Assembly (NCBI RefSeq): GCF_039532605.1
Contig: NZ_BAAARY010000013.1
Location: 1 to 64,000 of the forward strand
Length of the DNA: 64,000 nt
Source of the DNA: Pilimelia columellifera
GTDB lineage: Bacteria > Actinomycetota > Actinomycetes > Mycobacteriales > Micromonosporaceae
Reading direction: 5' to 3'
Shown here: piece after piece, positions 8,512 through 16,741 of the stretch
How the letters are laid out: each line of letters begins with the position of its first letter
How positions within the stretch are numbered: position 1 is the first letter of the stretch
The notes under the pieces: generated by a model
What the model was told of the DNA's origin: nothing
What the model saw: only the letters and a program-made list of their open reading frames with translations
Databases searched by the model: none
Made by a program: the position numbers and the translations under genes

Positions 8512-9594
8512 TCAGACCCCCATTCCGAAGGCGCGGGCGAAACGCACGTCGCCCTCGACGATGTCGCGCATGTCAGTGACCCCGTTGCGGAACATCAGGG
8601 TGCGGTCGATGCCCATGCCGAAGGCGAAACCGGAGTAGACGTCCGGATCGACGCCGCACGCGGTCAGCACCCGCGGGTTGACCATGCCGCAGCCGCCCCA
8701 CTCGATCCAGCGGGCGCCGCCCGGGAAGTCCGGGAACCACACGTCCATCTCGGCCGACGGCTCGGTGAAAGGGAAGTAGTTGGGCCGCAGCCTGGTCCTC
8801 GCGTCAGGCCCGAACATCTCCCGGGCGAAGTGGTCCAGGGTCCCCTTGAGGTGCGCCATCGTCACGCCCTTGTCCACCACCAGGCCCTCGACCTGGTGGA
8901 ACACCGGAGTGTGGGTGGCGTCCAGCTCGTCGGTGCGGTACACCCGGCCCGGGCACGCGATGTAGACCGGCAGATCCCGGGTGAGCAGCGTGCGCGCCTG
9001 CACCGGCGAGGTGTGCGTGCGCAGCACCAGGCCGGACTCGCCGGCGGCGGCCTCGGCGGCGCGCACGTAGAAGGTGTCCATCATGGTACGCGCCGGGTGG
9101 TCCGGGGTGAAGTTGAGCGCGTCGAAGTTGTACCACTCCACCTCGACCTCAGGGCCTTCGGCGATCTCCCAGCCCATGCCGACGAAGAAGTCGGAGACCC
9201 GCTCCATCATCGTCGACAGCGGATGCCTGGCCCCACGGGGCCGACGGTCCCACGGCAGGGTGACATCGACGGTCTCCTCGACCAGAATCCGCAGGGCCTG
9301 CTCGGCCTCCAGCGCGGCCACCCGCTCGGCGTAGGCCGCGTCGACCGCCTGGCGCGCGACGTTCACCCGCTTGCCAGCCTCAGACTTCGCCGCCGGCGGC
9401 AGCGCGCCGATCTCCCGACGCGCCAACGAGAGGGGCGAACGGTCACCCAGATGCAGATGTTTGAGCCCGGTCAACGCGGCCAGATCGCCGGCCGCGGCGA
9501 ACGCCGCCCGGGCCTGCGCCACCGCGTCGTCGAGCGCGCCCTGGTCGAGCAACGCGACCTGCTTCGGGTCGTACGGATCATTCCTGTAAGACAT
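8512..9594 (-). CDS. pheS: Phenylalanine--tRNA ligase alpha subunit
   Basis: Catalytic subunit that activates phenylalanine and charges tRNA-Phe. The 360-residue protein has an N-terminal coiled-coil arm and a class II core with the HPL motif-1 region, the FRTDELDATHTPVFHQVEG motif 2 area, and the motif 3 region GFAFGMGIDR near the C terminus. The ATG at 9594 has GAGG/GGAG upstream; a GTG at 9606 in the same frame would place the binding site inside the gene. First gene of the pheS-pheT pair. Confidence 0.97.
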   Translation of the reverse strand: MSYRNDPYDPKQVALLDQGALDDAVAQARAAFAAAGDLAALTGLKHLHLGDRSPLSLARREIGALPPAAKSEAGKRVNVARQAVDAAYAERVAALEAEQALRILVEETVDVTLPWDRRPRGARHPLSTMMERVSDFFVGMGWEIAEGPEVEVEWYNFDALNFTPDHPARTMMDTFYVRAAEAAAGESGLVLRTHTSPVQARTLLTRDLPVYIACPGRVYRTDELDATHTPVFHQVEGLVVDKGVTMAHLKGTLDHFAREMFGPDARTRLRPNYFPFTEPSAEMDVWFPDFPGGARWIEWGGCGMVNPRVLTACGVDPDVYSGFAFGMGIDRTLMFRNGVTDMRDIVEGDVRFARAFGMGV

Positions 9595-9734
9595 GGTCTC
9601 CCTCACACCGGACAGCCATCGGGCAGTCTACGGAGGCGCGACCTGGCCGTCACCAGGCGGTGGGGATAGTCGGCCGCCGGAACGCGCGGGGCGGGTTCGG
9701 CGTCCCGGCGGCGGAGCGACCACGGCCGCGCCGG

Positions 9735-10010
9735 CTAACCAGCTTCGTTCGCCATCGGCCGGCGCAGTGAGTAGGTCACGGCCAACAACCGGTGCGGCTC
9801 GGACGGGTGGTGCGCAGCGTTACGCGCATACGCCTGCCAGCCCTCGGCGCCGGCGCGGTTCAGGTGCGGCAGGTCGTTGAACCGCTCGTCGGTGCCCCAC
9901 CGGCGGACGCCGTCGGGGGCGTGGAACGCCGCAGACCAGTCCATGAACTTGTCCCCGCCGAGCGTGCCGGCCGCGCGGTATTCAAGTCGGGCATATTCCC
10001 ATGTCGTCAT
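9735..10010 (-). CDS. Small DUF4177-like protein
   Basis: A 91-residue protein starting MTTWEYARLEYRA and containing LNRAGAEGWQAYA, resembling the WEY...LN..GxEGWE pattern of DUF4177 proteins, whose function is unknown. There are no membrane segments. The ATG at 10010 lies about 8 bases after TAAGAAT with only a weak AGG before it, so it may be leaderless. It stands alone, after the terminator of the rRNA methyltransferase gene. The family match is from motif similarity only. Confidence 0.7.
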   Translation of the reverse strand: MTTWEYARLEYRAAGTLGGDKFMDWSAAFHAPDGVRRWGTDERFNDLPHLNRAGAEGWQAYARNAAHHPSEPHRLLAVTYSLRRPMANEAG

Positions 10011-10034
10011 TGGACCTATTCTTACCGGTCGCCG

Positions 10035-10072
10035 CAGCCGCGCCCACCCGGGGCGGCGGGTGGGCGCGGCTG
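10035..10072 (-). terminator. Terminator of the RNA methyltransferase gene
   Basis: A perfect 15-bp GC-rich stem (10035-10049 with 10058-10072) and an 8-base loop starts 4 bases past the stop codon of the upstream gene at 10077. The next gene's putative promoter follows immediately. Confidence 0.85.
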
Positions 10073-10076
10073 ATCG

Positions 10077-10889
10077 TCAGCGCTGCGGCGCGGCATCCGC
10101 CTGGGCGGATGCCGAGGCGTACAGGCACACCGCGGCGGCCGCGGCAAGGTTCAGGCTCTCGGCGCGCCCGTACACCGGCACCCGGACGGTCGCCGCCGCC
10201 GCCGACATCACCTCGGCCGGCAGACCGTGGGCCTCGGAGCCGAACGCCCACGCCGTGGGCACGACAAGGCCACCAGCTGCGGCCAACGTCGTCAGGTCCT
10301 GGTCACCGTAACCGGAGGCCGCAAGCACCCGCACCCCACGACGACCAAGCGCCGCCACCACGGTCATCGGGTCGTGCTCACGCGCCACCGGAACATGGAA
10401 CAGGCTGCCGGCGCTGGCCCGGACGCACTTGCCGTTGTACGGATCAACCGTGTCGCCCACGAAGATGACCGCGTCGGCCCCGGCGGCGTCCGCGGTGCGG
10501 AGAACCGTGCCCGCGTTGCCCGGGTCCCGGATGTCGACCAGCAGCACCACCAACCTGGGCCGCGCGCCCAACGCCTGCGCGAACGGCACGTCGACGCGGT
10601 CACACACGGCGACGACGCCCTGCGGCGCGACTGTCTCGGCAAGAGCCTCGATGACGTCATCAGCCACCGACGAGACGGGGACGGCGGCGGCGTCCGCGGC
10701 GTTGACCAGCTCCCGCTGCCGAGCCAGGGCGTCGGCGGTGACGAACAGCTCCCGGGCCCGGCCGGCGGCCAGGGCCTCCCGGACCGCCTGCGGTCCCTCA
10801 GCCAGGAAACGACCGGCGGCGTCCCGCTCGCGCCGCCGCCGCAGCTTGCGGGCGGCGACAATGCGAGGCGTCCGCAGCGTGAACGCCAC
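10077..10889 (-). CDS. TrmH/SpoU-family RNA 2'-O-methyltransferase
   Basis: Likely methylates a ribose 2'-OH in rRNA or tRNA using SAM. The N-terminal substrate-binding domain contains GRFLAEGPQAVREAL, typical of 23S rRNA-type SpoU enzymes. The C-terminal SPOUT knot shows DIRDPGNAGTVLRTADAAG, GSEAHGLP and a PVYGRAESLNLAAAAAV end (motifs 1-3). I placed the start at GTG 10889 (270 residues), where homology begins, although no good ribosome binding site is visible. An ATG at 10928 lies inside the upstream terminator hairpin. The exact target base cannot be told from sequence. Confidence 0.88.
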   Translation of the reverse strand: MAFTLRTPRIVAARKLRRRRERDAAGRFLAEGPQAVREALAAGRARELFVTADALARQRELVNAADAAAVPVSSVADDVIEALAETVAPQGVVAVCDRVDVPFAQALGARPRLVVLLVDIRDPGNAGTVLRTADAAGADAVIFVGDTVDPYNGKCVRASAGSLFHVPVAREHDPMTVVAALGRRGVRVLAASGYGDQDLTTLAAAGGLVVPTAWAFGSEAHGLPAEVMSAAAATVRVPVYGRAESLNLAAAAAVCLYASASAQADAAPQR

Positions 10890-10898
10890 AGACGAGAC

Positions 10899-10940
10899 GA
10901 GGCGCCCCCCATGCTGCTCGTGCGGCATGCGGGGCGCCTC
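10899..10940 (-). terminator. infC-rpmI-rplT operon terminator
   Basis: A 15-bp stem with one mismatch (10899-10913 with 10926-10940) and a 12-base loop starts 17 bases after the rplT stop. It closes the ribosomal operon before the methyltransferase gene. Confidence 0.85.
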
Positions 10941-10957
10941 GTTCACCGTTGCGAAGA

Positions 10958-11350
10958 TCAGGCAGCCTGGGCGGCGGCGCCGCCGGTGCCCTCCGCCTCG
11001 ACCGCCGTGCGGGCGATCTCGACGAGCGCGGTGATCGCGTTGGCGTCGTGGACGGCGAGATCCGCGAGGATCTTGCGGTCGACCTCGACACCGGCCAGGC
11101 GCAGACCCTGGATGAAGCGGTTGTAGGTCATCCCGTTCGCCCGCACGGCGGCGTTGATACGGGTGATCCACAGCTGCCGGAAGTCGCCCTTACGGTCCTT
11201 ACGGTCCCGGTAGGCGTACTGCATCGAGTGCAGCATCTGCTCTTTGGCCTTGCGGTACAGGCGGGACCGCTGGCCCCGGTACCCCTTGGCCGACTCGAGA
11301 ATCTCGCGGCGCTTCTTGTGCGCGTTCACTGCGCGCTTGACGCGTGCCAT
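10958..11350 (-). CDS. rplT: 50S ribosomal protein L20
   Basis: Binds 23S rRNA early in large-subunit assembly. At 130 residues with the start MARVKRAVNAHKKRR, the GYRGQRSRLYRKAKEQ stretch and LWITRINAA, it is a textbook L20. In several bacteria L20 also represses its own operon; no L20-binding mimic was identified here. Last gene of infC-rpmI-rplT, 35 bases after rpmI. Confidence 0.98.
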   Translation of the reverse strand: MARVKRAVNAHKKRREILESAKGYRGQRSRLYRKAKEQMLHSMQYAYRDRKDRKGDFRQLWITRINAAVRANGMTYNRFIQGLRLAGVEVDRKILADLAVHDANAITALVEIARTAVEAEGTGGAAAQAA

Positions 11351-11385
11351 GTCATGTGCTCCTTAGATCTATGAAATGGCGCGCG

Positions 11386-11580
11386 TCAGCGGCCGAGCAG
11401 CTTCTTGATCCGCTTGGTGTCCGCCTTGGCCACCTCGACGGTGCCGGTCAGACGACGGGTGCGGGTGGACGGCTTGCTCTCGAGCAGGTGGCGCTTGCCG
11501 GCCTGCTCGGTGCGCAGCTTGCCAGTGCCCGTGACCCGCACGCGCTTGCCGGTGCCGGTGTGGCTCTTCATCTTCGGCAT
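11386..11580 (-). CDS. rpmI: 50S ribosomal protein L35
   Basis: A 64-residue basic protein starting MPKMKSHTGTGKRVRVTGTG and ending KRIKKLLGR, typical of L35. It lies 20 bases after infC and 35 bases before rplT in the conserved three-gene operon. ATG start at 11580. Confidence 0.97.
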   Translation of the reverse strand: MPKMKSHTGTGKRVRVTGTGKLRTEQAGKRHLLESKPSTRTRRLTGTVEVAKADTKRIKKLLGR

Positions 11581-11600
11581 TGAAAACCGCTCTCTCTGCG

Positions 11601-12218
11601 TTACTCGCCGACGGTCCCGGCCGGCTCGGCCGCGACGTCGCCCGCTACATCTGCCTCGTCCTCGCGACCGCCGTCCTTGCCCGAGGCGGCCAGAGCGGCG
11701 GCCTTCGTGGCGCGGTGCGGCGCGAGCACCATGATCATGTTTCGGCCGTCCTGCTTCGGGGCGGCCTCGACGTAGCCCAACTCGGCGATTTCCTCTTCGA
11801 GCCGGCGCAGCAGCCGGTAGCCCAGCTCCGGTCGGCTCTGCTCACGACCGCGGAACATGATCGTGACCTTCACCTTGTCCCCGGCCTTGAGGAACCGCAT
11901 GACGTGACCCTTCTTGGTCGCGTAGTCATGCGGGTCGATCTTCGGTCGGAGCTTCATCTCCTTGATAACGGTCTGCTGCTGGTTACGCCGCGCCTCGCGG
12001 GCCTTGAGCGCGCTCTCGTACTTGAACTTGCCAAAGTCCATGAGCTTGCACACCGGCGGGCGGGCCATCGGCGCCACCTCCACCAGATCCAGGTCGACGT
12101 CCGCGGCCAACTGCAGGGCTCGCTCCAGCGGGACGATGCCCACCTGCTCGCCCTCAGGGCCGACCAGACGGACCTCGCGAGACCGGATCTGATCGTTGAC
12201 ACGTGGTTCGACGCTGAT
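11601..12218 (-). CDS. infC: Translation initiation factor IF-3 (ATC start)
   Basis: IF-3 discriminates start codons and prevents premature subunit joining. The N domain (EPRVNDQIRSREVRLVGPEG) and C domain (IKEMKLRPKIDPHDY, KVKVTIMFRGREQ) are typical, followed by an acidic/Ala tail, 205 residues in all. The best start is ATC at 12218: an AGGAGG Shine-Dalgarno lies exactly 4 bases upstream and the following ISVEPR matches family N termini. ATT or ATC starts are known for infC and let IF-3 repress itself. The frame stays open upstream to 12359 but has no better start. Confidence 0.9.
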   Translation of the reverse strand: MSVEPRVNDQIRSREVRLVGPEGEQVGIVPLERALQLAADVDLDLVEVAPMARPPVCKLMDFGKFKYESALKAREARRNQQQTVIKEMKLRPKIDPHDYATKKGHVMRFLKAGDKVKVTIMFRGREQSRPELGYRLLRRLEEEIAELGYVEAAPKQDGRNMIMVLAPHRATKAAALAASGKDGGREDEADVAGDVAAEPAGTVGE

Positions 12219-12477
12219 GGGGCCTCCTAGGGTGCGTTGCTTCCCGTCGATTCCCGATGACGCCCCATGGGGGACGCCTGGGCAGCAGAAAGCCCCGGCA
12301 CATGCCGGGGCCCCACTCGACCGGTCACCGCGCAGCGCGCGAGGCACGAGCCCGGACAACGCCGGGTTCGCGGACCGGACCCGGCCGCCGAGGCGAACGC
12401 GGGTGGGAGCGGGAGCTCCGCTTCAAGACGCCAGGCCCGTGAGGGCATGGCAGTCTGGTCGACTTCCGCCGAGCCTA
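12219..12477 (-). promoter_or_regulatory. infC leader with -10 element and hairpin
   Basis: About 245 bases separate a possible -10 box TAGGCT (12472-12477, weak -35) from the infC start. The leader holds the hairpin listed separately. It also holds a 73-codon open frame (ATG at 12448) whose TAG stop overlaps the infC Shine-Dalgarno. Whether that frame is translated is unknown. A long structured leader is consistent with regulated expression of the operon. Confidence 0.4.
12292..12311 (-). terminator. Attenuator-like hairpin in the infC leader
   Basis: GCCCCGGCA and TGCCGGGGC pair perfectly around a 2-base centre, followed on the minus strand by TTTCTGCTG. This resembles an intrinsic terminator but lies 74 bases upstream of the infC start, within its presumed leader. 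It could instead end the upstream hisG/PH-gene transcript. Confidence 0.55.
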
Positions 12478-12520
12478 GCAGACCAGCAGGCGCCGCCAGC
12501 CAGCGGCAGTCAGCTGCCGG

Positions 12521-13036
12521 TCAGCTGCGGCCGGCGGTGGCGTGTAGCGCCCGCAACGCTCGGACCCCGGCCACGGCGTAGTCCTTGTCAGTCGCCTGGA
12601 CCGCCATCATTGGCACGATGTCGTCGTCGTTGAGCTCCAGGCTCGCCCACGGGGCGCCGTGCGGGAAACGCACCGAACGCACCACCGACCACGGCAACTG
12701 GTAACCGCCGACAAGGTTGCGCACGGTGATGCCCGTGGCGTCCGCGACAACGCGGGGCCGGGTCAGCGCGAGAATGCCGGCGGCGCCCAGCGCGCCCAGC
12801 ACGACCATCGCGATCTGATCGCCGCGCCCGAACGTGGCCGGCCCCTCGTTGACCTGGCCACGAAGCGCGGTGGCCACGAACACGAACACGAGGAACAGCG
12901 CTCCCGCAGCGACCGCGCAGACGATCCGCGCCCGCAACGGCCGTAGCCGCACCTGATCCCCGGCAGTCAGCTCAGCATCGTTCACCTGCCCGAGTCTGCC
13001 AGCCTGGCGGCTGACCGCCAGCGGCGACCCGGTCAC
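12521..13036 (-). CDS. Membrane protein with PH-like domain
   Basis: A 171-residue protein with two adjacent transmembrane segments (about residues 38-60 and 76-92) followed by a bacterial PH-like domain (RPRVVADATGITVRNLVGGYQLPWSVVRSVRFP...WASLEL). Function unknown; such proteins commonly sit beside hisG in actinobacteria. The GTG at 13036 overlaps the hisG stop as GTGA; a GTG at 12985 is the alternative and fits homologous N termini slightly better. Probably co-transcribed with hisE-hisG. Confidence 0.8.
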   Translation of the reverse strand: MTGSPLAVSRQAGRLGQVNDAELTAGDQVRLRPLRARIVCAVAAGALFLVFVFVATALRGQVNEGPATFGRGDQIAMVVLGALGAAGILALTRPRVVADATGITVRNLVGGYQLPWSVVRSVRFPHGAPWASLELNDDDIVPMMAVQATDKDYAVAGVRALRALHATAGRS

Positions 13037-13878
13037 AGGCGGCAGGCGTGGATGTCGGTGACCAGGAGCGCCCGCGCCCCCAGCTCGTACAGGTCGTCCA
13101 TCACCCGGTGCACGTCGCCGCGCTTGACCATCGCCTGGACCGCGATCCAGCCTTCCCGGTGCAGCGGCGAGATCGTCGGAGACTCGATCCCGGGCGTCAG
13201 GGCGCTGGCCTGGTCGAGCAGGTCGGCGGGCACGTCGTAGACCAGCATCACGTAACGCCTGGCCACCAGGACGCCCTGGAGCCGACGCAGCAACTGGCCC
13301 GCGGCGGCGCCGTCGGCCGACCCGTCCCGGGTGATGAGGACGGCGGACGAGTCGAGAATCGGCTCGCCGACGACGACCAGGCCGGCCTGCCGCAGGGTCG
13401 TGCCGGTCTGCACCACGTCGGCGACGACGTCGGCGACGCCCAGCCGGACGGCGTTCTCGACCGCCCCGTCGAGCCGGATGACCTCGGCGTCGACAGAACG
13501 CTTGGCCAGGTACCCGCCGACGACGCCGGGGTAGGAGGTGGCGATGCGGCGGCCGGCCAGACCCGCGGTGTCGGCCAGCGTGCCGGGGGCGGCGGCGAAC
13601 CGGAACGTCGCCGCGCCGAAACCGAGATCCAGAACCTCCTGGGCCGGGCTGCCGGAGTCGACGAGCAGGTCCCGCCCGGTGATACCCAGGTCAAGATCGC
13701 CGGAGCCGACGTAGGTGGCGATGTCCCGCGGGCGCAGGTAGAAGAACTCGACGTCGTTGACCGGATCGTGGCAGACCAGATCCTTGGGGTCCGTCCGCTG
13801 CCGGTAGCCGGCCTCGGCGAGCATCTGGGCGGCGGCGGTGGCCAGCGACCCCTTGTTCGGTACGGCGATGCGTAGCAT
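13033..13878 (-). CDS. hisG: ATP phosphoribosyltransferase (long form)
   Basis: First committed step of histidine synthesis: ATP plus PRPP to phosphoribosyl-ATP. At 281 residues it is the long HisG with a C-terminal regulatory (ACT-like) domain that senses histidine; no HisZ partner is needed. The start MLRIAVPNKGSLA, the GSGDLDLGITGRD region and the C-terminal RGDVHRVMDDLYELGARALLVTDI are characteristic. ATG at 13878 with GGAG 8 bases upstream. Follows hisE by 43 bases. Confidence 0.96.
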   Translation of the reverse strand: MLRIAVPNKGSLATAAAQMLAEAGYRQRTDPKDLVCHDPVNDVEFFYLRPRDIATYVGSGDLDLGITGRDLLVDSGSPAQEVLDLGFGAATFRFAAAPGTLADTAGLAGRRIATSYPGVVGGYLAKRSVDAEVIRLDGAVENAVRLGVADVVADVVQTGTTLRQAGLVVVGEPILDSSAVLITRDGSADGAAAGQLLRRLQGVLVARRYVMLVYDVPADLLDQASALTPGIESPTISPLHREGWIAVQAMVKRGDVHRVMDDLYELGARALLVTDIHACRL

Positions 13879-13921
13879 CGGGCGTGCTCCTTAACCTGAG
13901 GGCGAACGGTCGGCGGGCACG

Positions 13922-14185
13922 TCAGAGATGTCGGTAGACGTCCTTGAGCTCCAGCCCGGCGGCGAGCATGAGCACCTGCGCCTGGTACAGCAGCTGGGCG
14001 ATCTCCTCGGCGGCGCGCTCGCGCCCCTCGTGCTCAGCGGCCATCCACGACTCGGCCGCCTCCTCGACGACCTTCTTGCCCACCCCGTGCACACCGCCGC
14101 GCAGCGCCACCACGGTGCCGGAAGTGGGGTCGCCGGCGGCGGCCTTGGCCGACAGCTCGGCAAACAGCTCCTCGAACGTCTTCAC
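13922..14185 (-). CDS. hisE: Phosphoribosyl-ATP pyrophosphatase
   Basis: Second step of histidine synthesis. The 87-residue protein has the MazG-like fold pattern KKVVEEAAESWMAAEHEGRER...EEIAQLLYQAQVLM, with metal-binding acidic residues in the EExxE and E..D positions. GTG start at 14185 with no strong binding site. It precedes hisG, as in many actinobacteria, and lies 80 bases after ribH. The remaining his genes are elsewhere. Confidence 0.94.
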   Translation of the reverse strand: MKTFEELFAELSAKAAAGDPTSGTVVALRGGVHGVGKKVVEEAAESWMAAEHEGRERAAEEIAQLLYQAQVLMLAAGLELKDVYRHL

Positions 14186-14266
14186 CCGCGGGATTCTGCC
14201 AGCCCGCGCGGTCAGAACGCCGGCCGGCCCGGCGCCGCGCCCCCAGCGGTCCGGGGCCGGGCGCGG

Positions 14267-14743
14267 TCAGGCGCTGGCCAGGTCCCGCAGTGTCACCGCG
14301 GCGTCGAGCGCGGCGACAGCCGCCGCGTAGCCCTTGTCCTCGATCGAGTCCTCCAGGCCGGCCCGGTCCTTGGCCTGGCCGAGCGACTCGACCGTGAGGA
14401 CGCCGTTGCCTACCGGCGTCGACTCGTCCAGCGCCACCCGGGTGAGGCCCGCGGTCACCGCGTCGCAGACGTACTCGAAGTGCGGCGTCTCGCCGCGGAT
14501 GACGACGCCGATGGCCACCACCGCGTCGTGCGTGCGCGCCAGCGCCTGGGCCACCACCGGCAGCTCGACCGCCCCGGAGACCCGGACGATGGTCACCTCC
14601 GGGACATGGCAGGCGCGGGCGGCGACCCGAGCCTGTTCGATCATGTGCTCGATGAGGTCGTGATGCCACCGCGAGCCGACCACTGCCAGCCTCAGACCGG
14701 TGGCGTCGACCGTGCTGAGGTGCGGATCTCCGAAGCCGGCCAT
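14267..14743 (-). CDS. ribH: 6,7-dimethyl-8-ribityllumazine synthase
   Basis: Condenses the ribitylamino-pyrimidine with 3,4-dihydroxybutanone phosphate to make lumazine, the substrate of RibE. The 158-residue protein has SRWHHDLI near the substrate site, VSGAVELP, the IRGETPHFEYVCDAV region with the catalytic histidine, and TVESLGQA (usually TVENxEQA). The ATG overlaps the ribBA stop as TGATG. Last gene of the FMN-riboswitch-controlled ribE-ribBA-ribH operon. Confidence 0.96.
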   Translation of the reverse strand: MAGFGDPHLSTVDATGLRLAVVGSRWHHDLIEHMIEQARVAARACHVPEVTIVRVSGAVELPVVAQALARTHDAVVAIGVVIRGETPHFEYVCDAVTAGLTRVALDESTPVGNGVLTVESLGQAKDRAGLEDSIEDKGYAAAVAALDAAVTLRDLASA

Positions 14744-15999
14744 CAGGCGAGTCCTTCCACAACGTCGTCCAGCTCGTCGAGCAGGTGCCCCATCCGGTCC
14801 CGCTTGGTGCGCAGGTACCGCACGTTCTCCGGGTGGGCCCGCACCGGCAGCGCGGCCCGGCCGACGATGGTGAGACCGTACCCTTCCAGGCCCGCCCGTT
14901 TGGCCGGATTGTTGGTCAACAGGCGCATACTGCGCACGCCGAGGTCGAAGAGAATCTGCGCGCCGGTGCCGTAGTCGCGGGCGTCCGCGGGCAGCCCCAA
15001 CTCCAGGTTGGCCTCCACCGTGTCGCGGCCGAGGTCCTGGAGCTGGTACGCCTGGAGCTTGTGAAGCAGGCCGATCCCCCGGCCCTCGTGCCCACGGACG
15101 TAGAGGACCACGCCGCGCCCCTCCGCGGCGACGGCGGCGAGCGCCGCGTCCAGTTGGGGGCCGCAGTCGCAACGCAGCGAGCCGAAGACGTCGCCGGTGA
15201 GGCACTCCGAGTGCACCCGCACCAGGACGTCCTGGCCGGCGCCGATGTCGCCGCAGACCAGGGCGATGTGCTCGCTGGGGTCGAACGCGGCCCGGTACCC
15301 GACCGCCCGGAAGACCCCGTGCCCGGTGGGGATGCGCGCCTCGACGACCCGCTCCACCTGCTTCTCGGACCGGCGCCGGTGGGCGATGAGGTCGGCGATG
15401 CTGATCAGGGCCAGGTCGTGCTCGGCGGCGAAGCGGCGCAGGTCGGGCAGGCGCATCATGGTGCCGTCGTCGTTGACCAGCTCGCAGAGCGCGGCGGCCG
15501 GACGCAGGCCGGCCAGGGTGGCCAGGTCGATCGCGGCCTCGGTGTGCCCGGGCCGACGCAGCACCCCGCCGACCTTGGCCCGCAGCGGGACGACGTGTCC
15601 GGGTCGGGCCAGGTCGGCCGCGCTGGTGGCAGGGTCGGCGAGCAGGCGGATCGTGTGCGCCCGGTCAGCTGCCGAGATGCCGGTCGAGACGCCCTCGCGC
15701 GCGTCGACGCTGACCGCGTACGCGGTGCCGCGACGGTCCTGGTTGGTGTGGTGCATCGGCGGCAGATCGAGCCGGTCGGCCTCGTCCTCGGTCAGCGGGG
15801 CGCAGATGTAGCCGGAGGTGTGGCGGACGGTGAACGCCAACAGCTCCGGCGTGGCCTTCTCCGCGGCGAAGATGAGGTCGCCCTCGTTCTCCCGGTCCTC
15901 GTCGTCGACGACGATCACCGCACGGCCGGCGGCGATCTCAGCGACGGCGCGTTCGATCGTGTCCAACGTAGACTCCATGACCTCGGTCGGCGCGGTCAT
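14743..15999 (-). CDS. ribBA: Bifunctional DHBP synthase / GTP cyclohydrolase II
   Basis: Supplies both precursors of riboflavin. The N-terminal half (about residues 8-205) is 3,4-dihydroxy-2-butanone-4-phosphate synthase with DDEDRENEGDL. The C-terminal half is GTP cyclohydrolase II with the zinc-binding pattern C-x10-C-x-C (SECLTGDVFGSLRCDCGPQ) and GHEGRGIGL. At 418 residues it is the usual fusion. The ATG overlaps the ribE stop as ATGA. Confidence 0.97.
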   Translation of the reverse strand: MTAPTEVMESTLDTIERAVAEIAAGRAVIVVDDEDRENEGDLIFAAEKATPELLAFTVRHTSGYICAPLTEDEADRLDLPPMHHTNQDRRGTAYAVSVDAREGVSTGISAADRAHTIRLLADPATSAADLARPGHVVPLRAKVGGVLRRPGHTEAAIDLATLAGLRPAAALCELVNDDGTMMRLPDLRRFAAEHDLALISIADLIAHRRRSEKQVERVVEARIPTGHGVFRAVGYRAAFDPSEHIALVCGDIGAGQDVLVRVHSECLTGDVFGSLRCDCGPQLDAALAAVAAEGRGVVLYVRGHEGRGIGLLHKLQAYQLQDLGRDTVEANLELGLPADARDYGTGAQILFDLGVRSMRLLTNNPAKRAGLEGYGLTIVGRAALPVRAHPENVRYLRTKRDRMGHLLDELDDVVEGLA

Positions 16000-16589
16000 C
16001 GCGCTCCTCCCAGCATCTTCTCGACGTACTTGGCAATCACGTCGACCTCGATGTTGACCGGGTCGTCGGGCTTGCGGTGGCCGAGCGTGGTCAGCTCAAG
16101 CGTCGTCGGGATGAGGCTGACGGCGAACGACCGCTCGTCCACCGAGGCGACGGTCAGCGAGACTCCGTCGACGGTGATCGACCCCTTCTCCACCAGGTAG
16201 CGGTCCAGGCCCGACGGCAGGGAGAAGGTCAGCCGCTCCCAGTGCTGCGAGGGCTGGCGGTCCAGCACGGTGGCGACAGCGTCGACGTGGCCCTGGACGA
16301 GGTGGCCGCCGAGCCGGCTGCCCAGGGTGGCGGCGCGCTCCAGGTTGACCGGGTCGCCGGGGCGAAGCGATCCGAGGGCGGAACGGCTCAGGGTCTCGGC
16401 CATGACGTCGGCGGTGAAGACGCCGCCCTGGACGTCGACGACGGTCAGGCAGACGCCGTTGACGGCAATCGAGTCGCCGTGCCGGGCGTCGGTGGTGACC
16501 AGCGGACCGCGCACGGCCAGCCGCACGGCGTCGGTCTGCTCGGTGAGATCGGCGACGGCGCCGAGCTCTTCGATGATGCCGGTGAACAA
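15996..16589 (-). CDS. ribE: Riboflavin synthase (alpha subunit)
   Basis: Dismutates two lumazines into riboflavin and the pyrimidine precursor. The 197-residue protein has the two internally repeated lumazine-binding domains, beginning MFTGIIEELG and containing SIAVNGVCLTV and SITVDGVSLTV. Translation starts at TTG 16589, with GAGGGG 5 bases upstream. First gene behind the FMN riboswitch. ribD, usually directly upstream in this operon, is absent. Confidence 0.95.
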   Translation of the reverse strand: MFTGIIEELGAVADLTEQTDAVRLAVRGPLVTTDARHGDSIAVNGVCLTVVDVQGGVFTADVMAETLSRSALGSLRPGDPVNLERAATLGSRLGGHLVQGHVDAVATVLDRQPSQHWERLTFSLPSGLDRYLVEKGSITVDGVSLTVASVDERSFAVSLIPTTLELTTLGHRKPDDPVNIEVDVIAKYVEKMLGGAR

Positions 16590-16741
16590 TCCGACCCCTC
16601 ATGCTCGCGGTGGACGCGCGGCGGGCAGGGGTGGCGCAGGCGGCGCCGGCGACGACAGCGCCAGCAGGGCGCTGACCGCCAGGGGCGTTCGCGGGCCAGA
16701 TCGTGGCCGCGTACGCGGCCCGGAGGGCAGCGCTGACCGTC
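16590..16741 (-). promoter_or_regulatory. Riboswitch expression platform before ribE
   Basis: The 150 bases between the FMN aptamer and ribE carry two hairpins: GGCCGC-GTAC-GCGGCC (16705-16720, a perfect 16-base palindrome) and AGCGCC-AGCAG-GGCGCT (16657-16673). Neither has a U-tract or clearly covers the GAGGGG binding site. I cannot say whether control is by termination or by translation. Confidence 0.5.

Noticed and set aside
9661..9720. Hairpin CCGCCGG/CCGGCGG downstream of the DUF4177-like gene
   Set aside because: Only 7 bp with a 24-base loop; too weak to call as a terminator in DNA this GC-rich.
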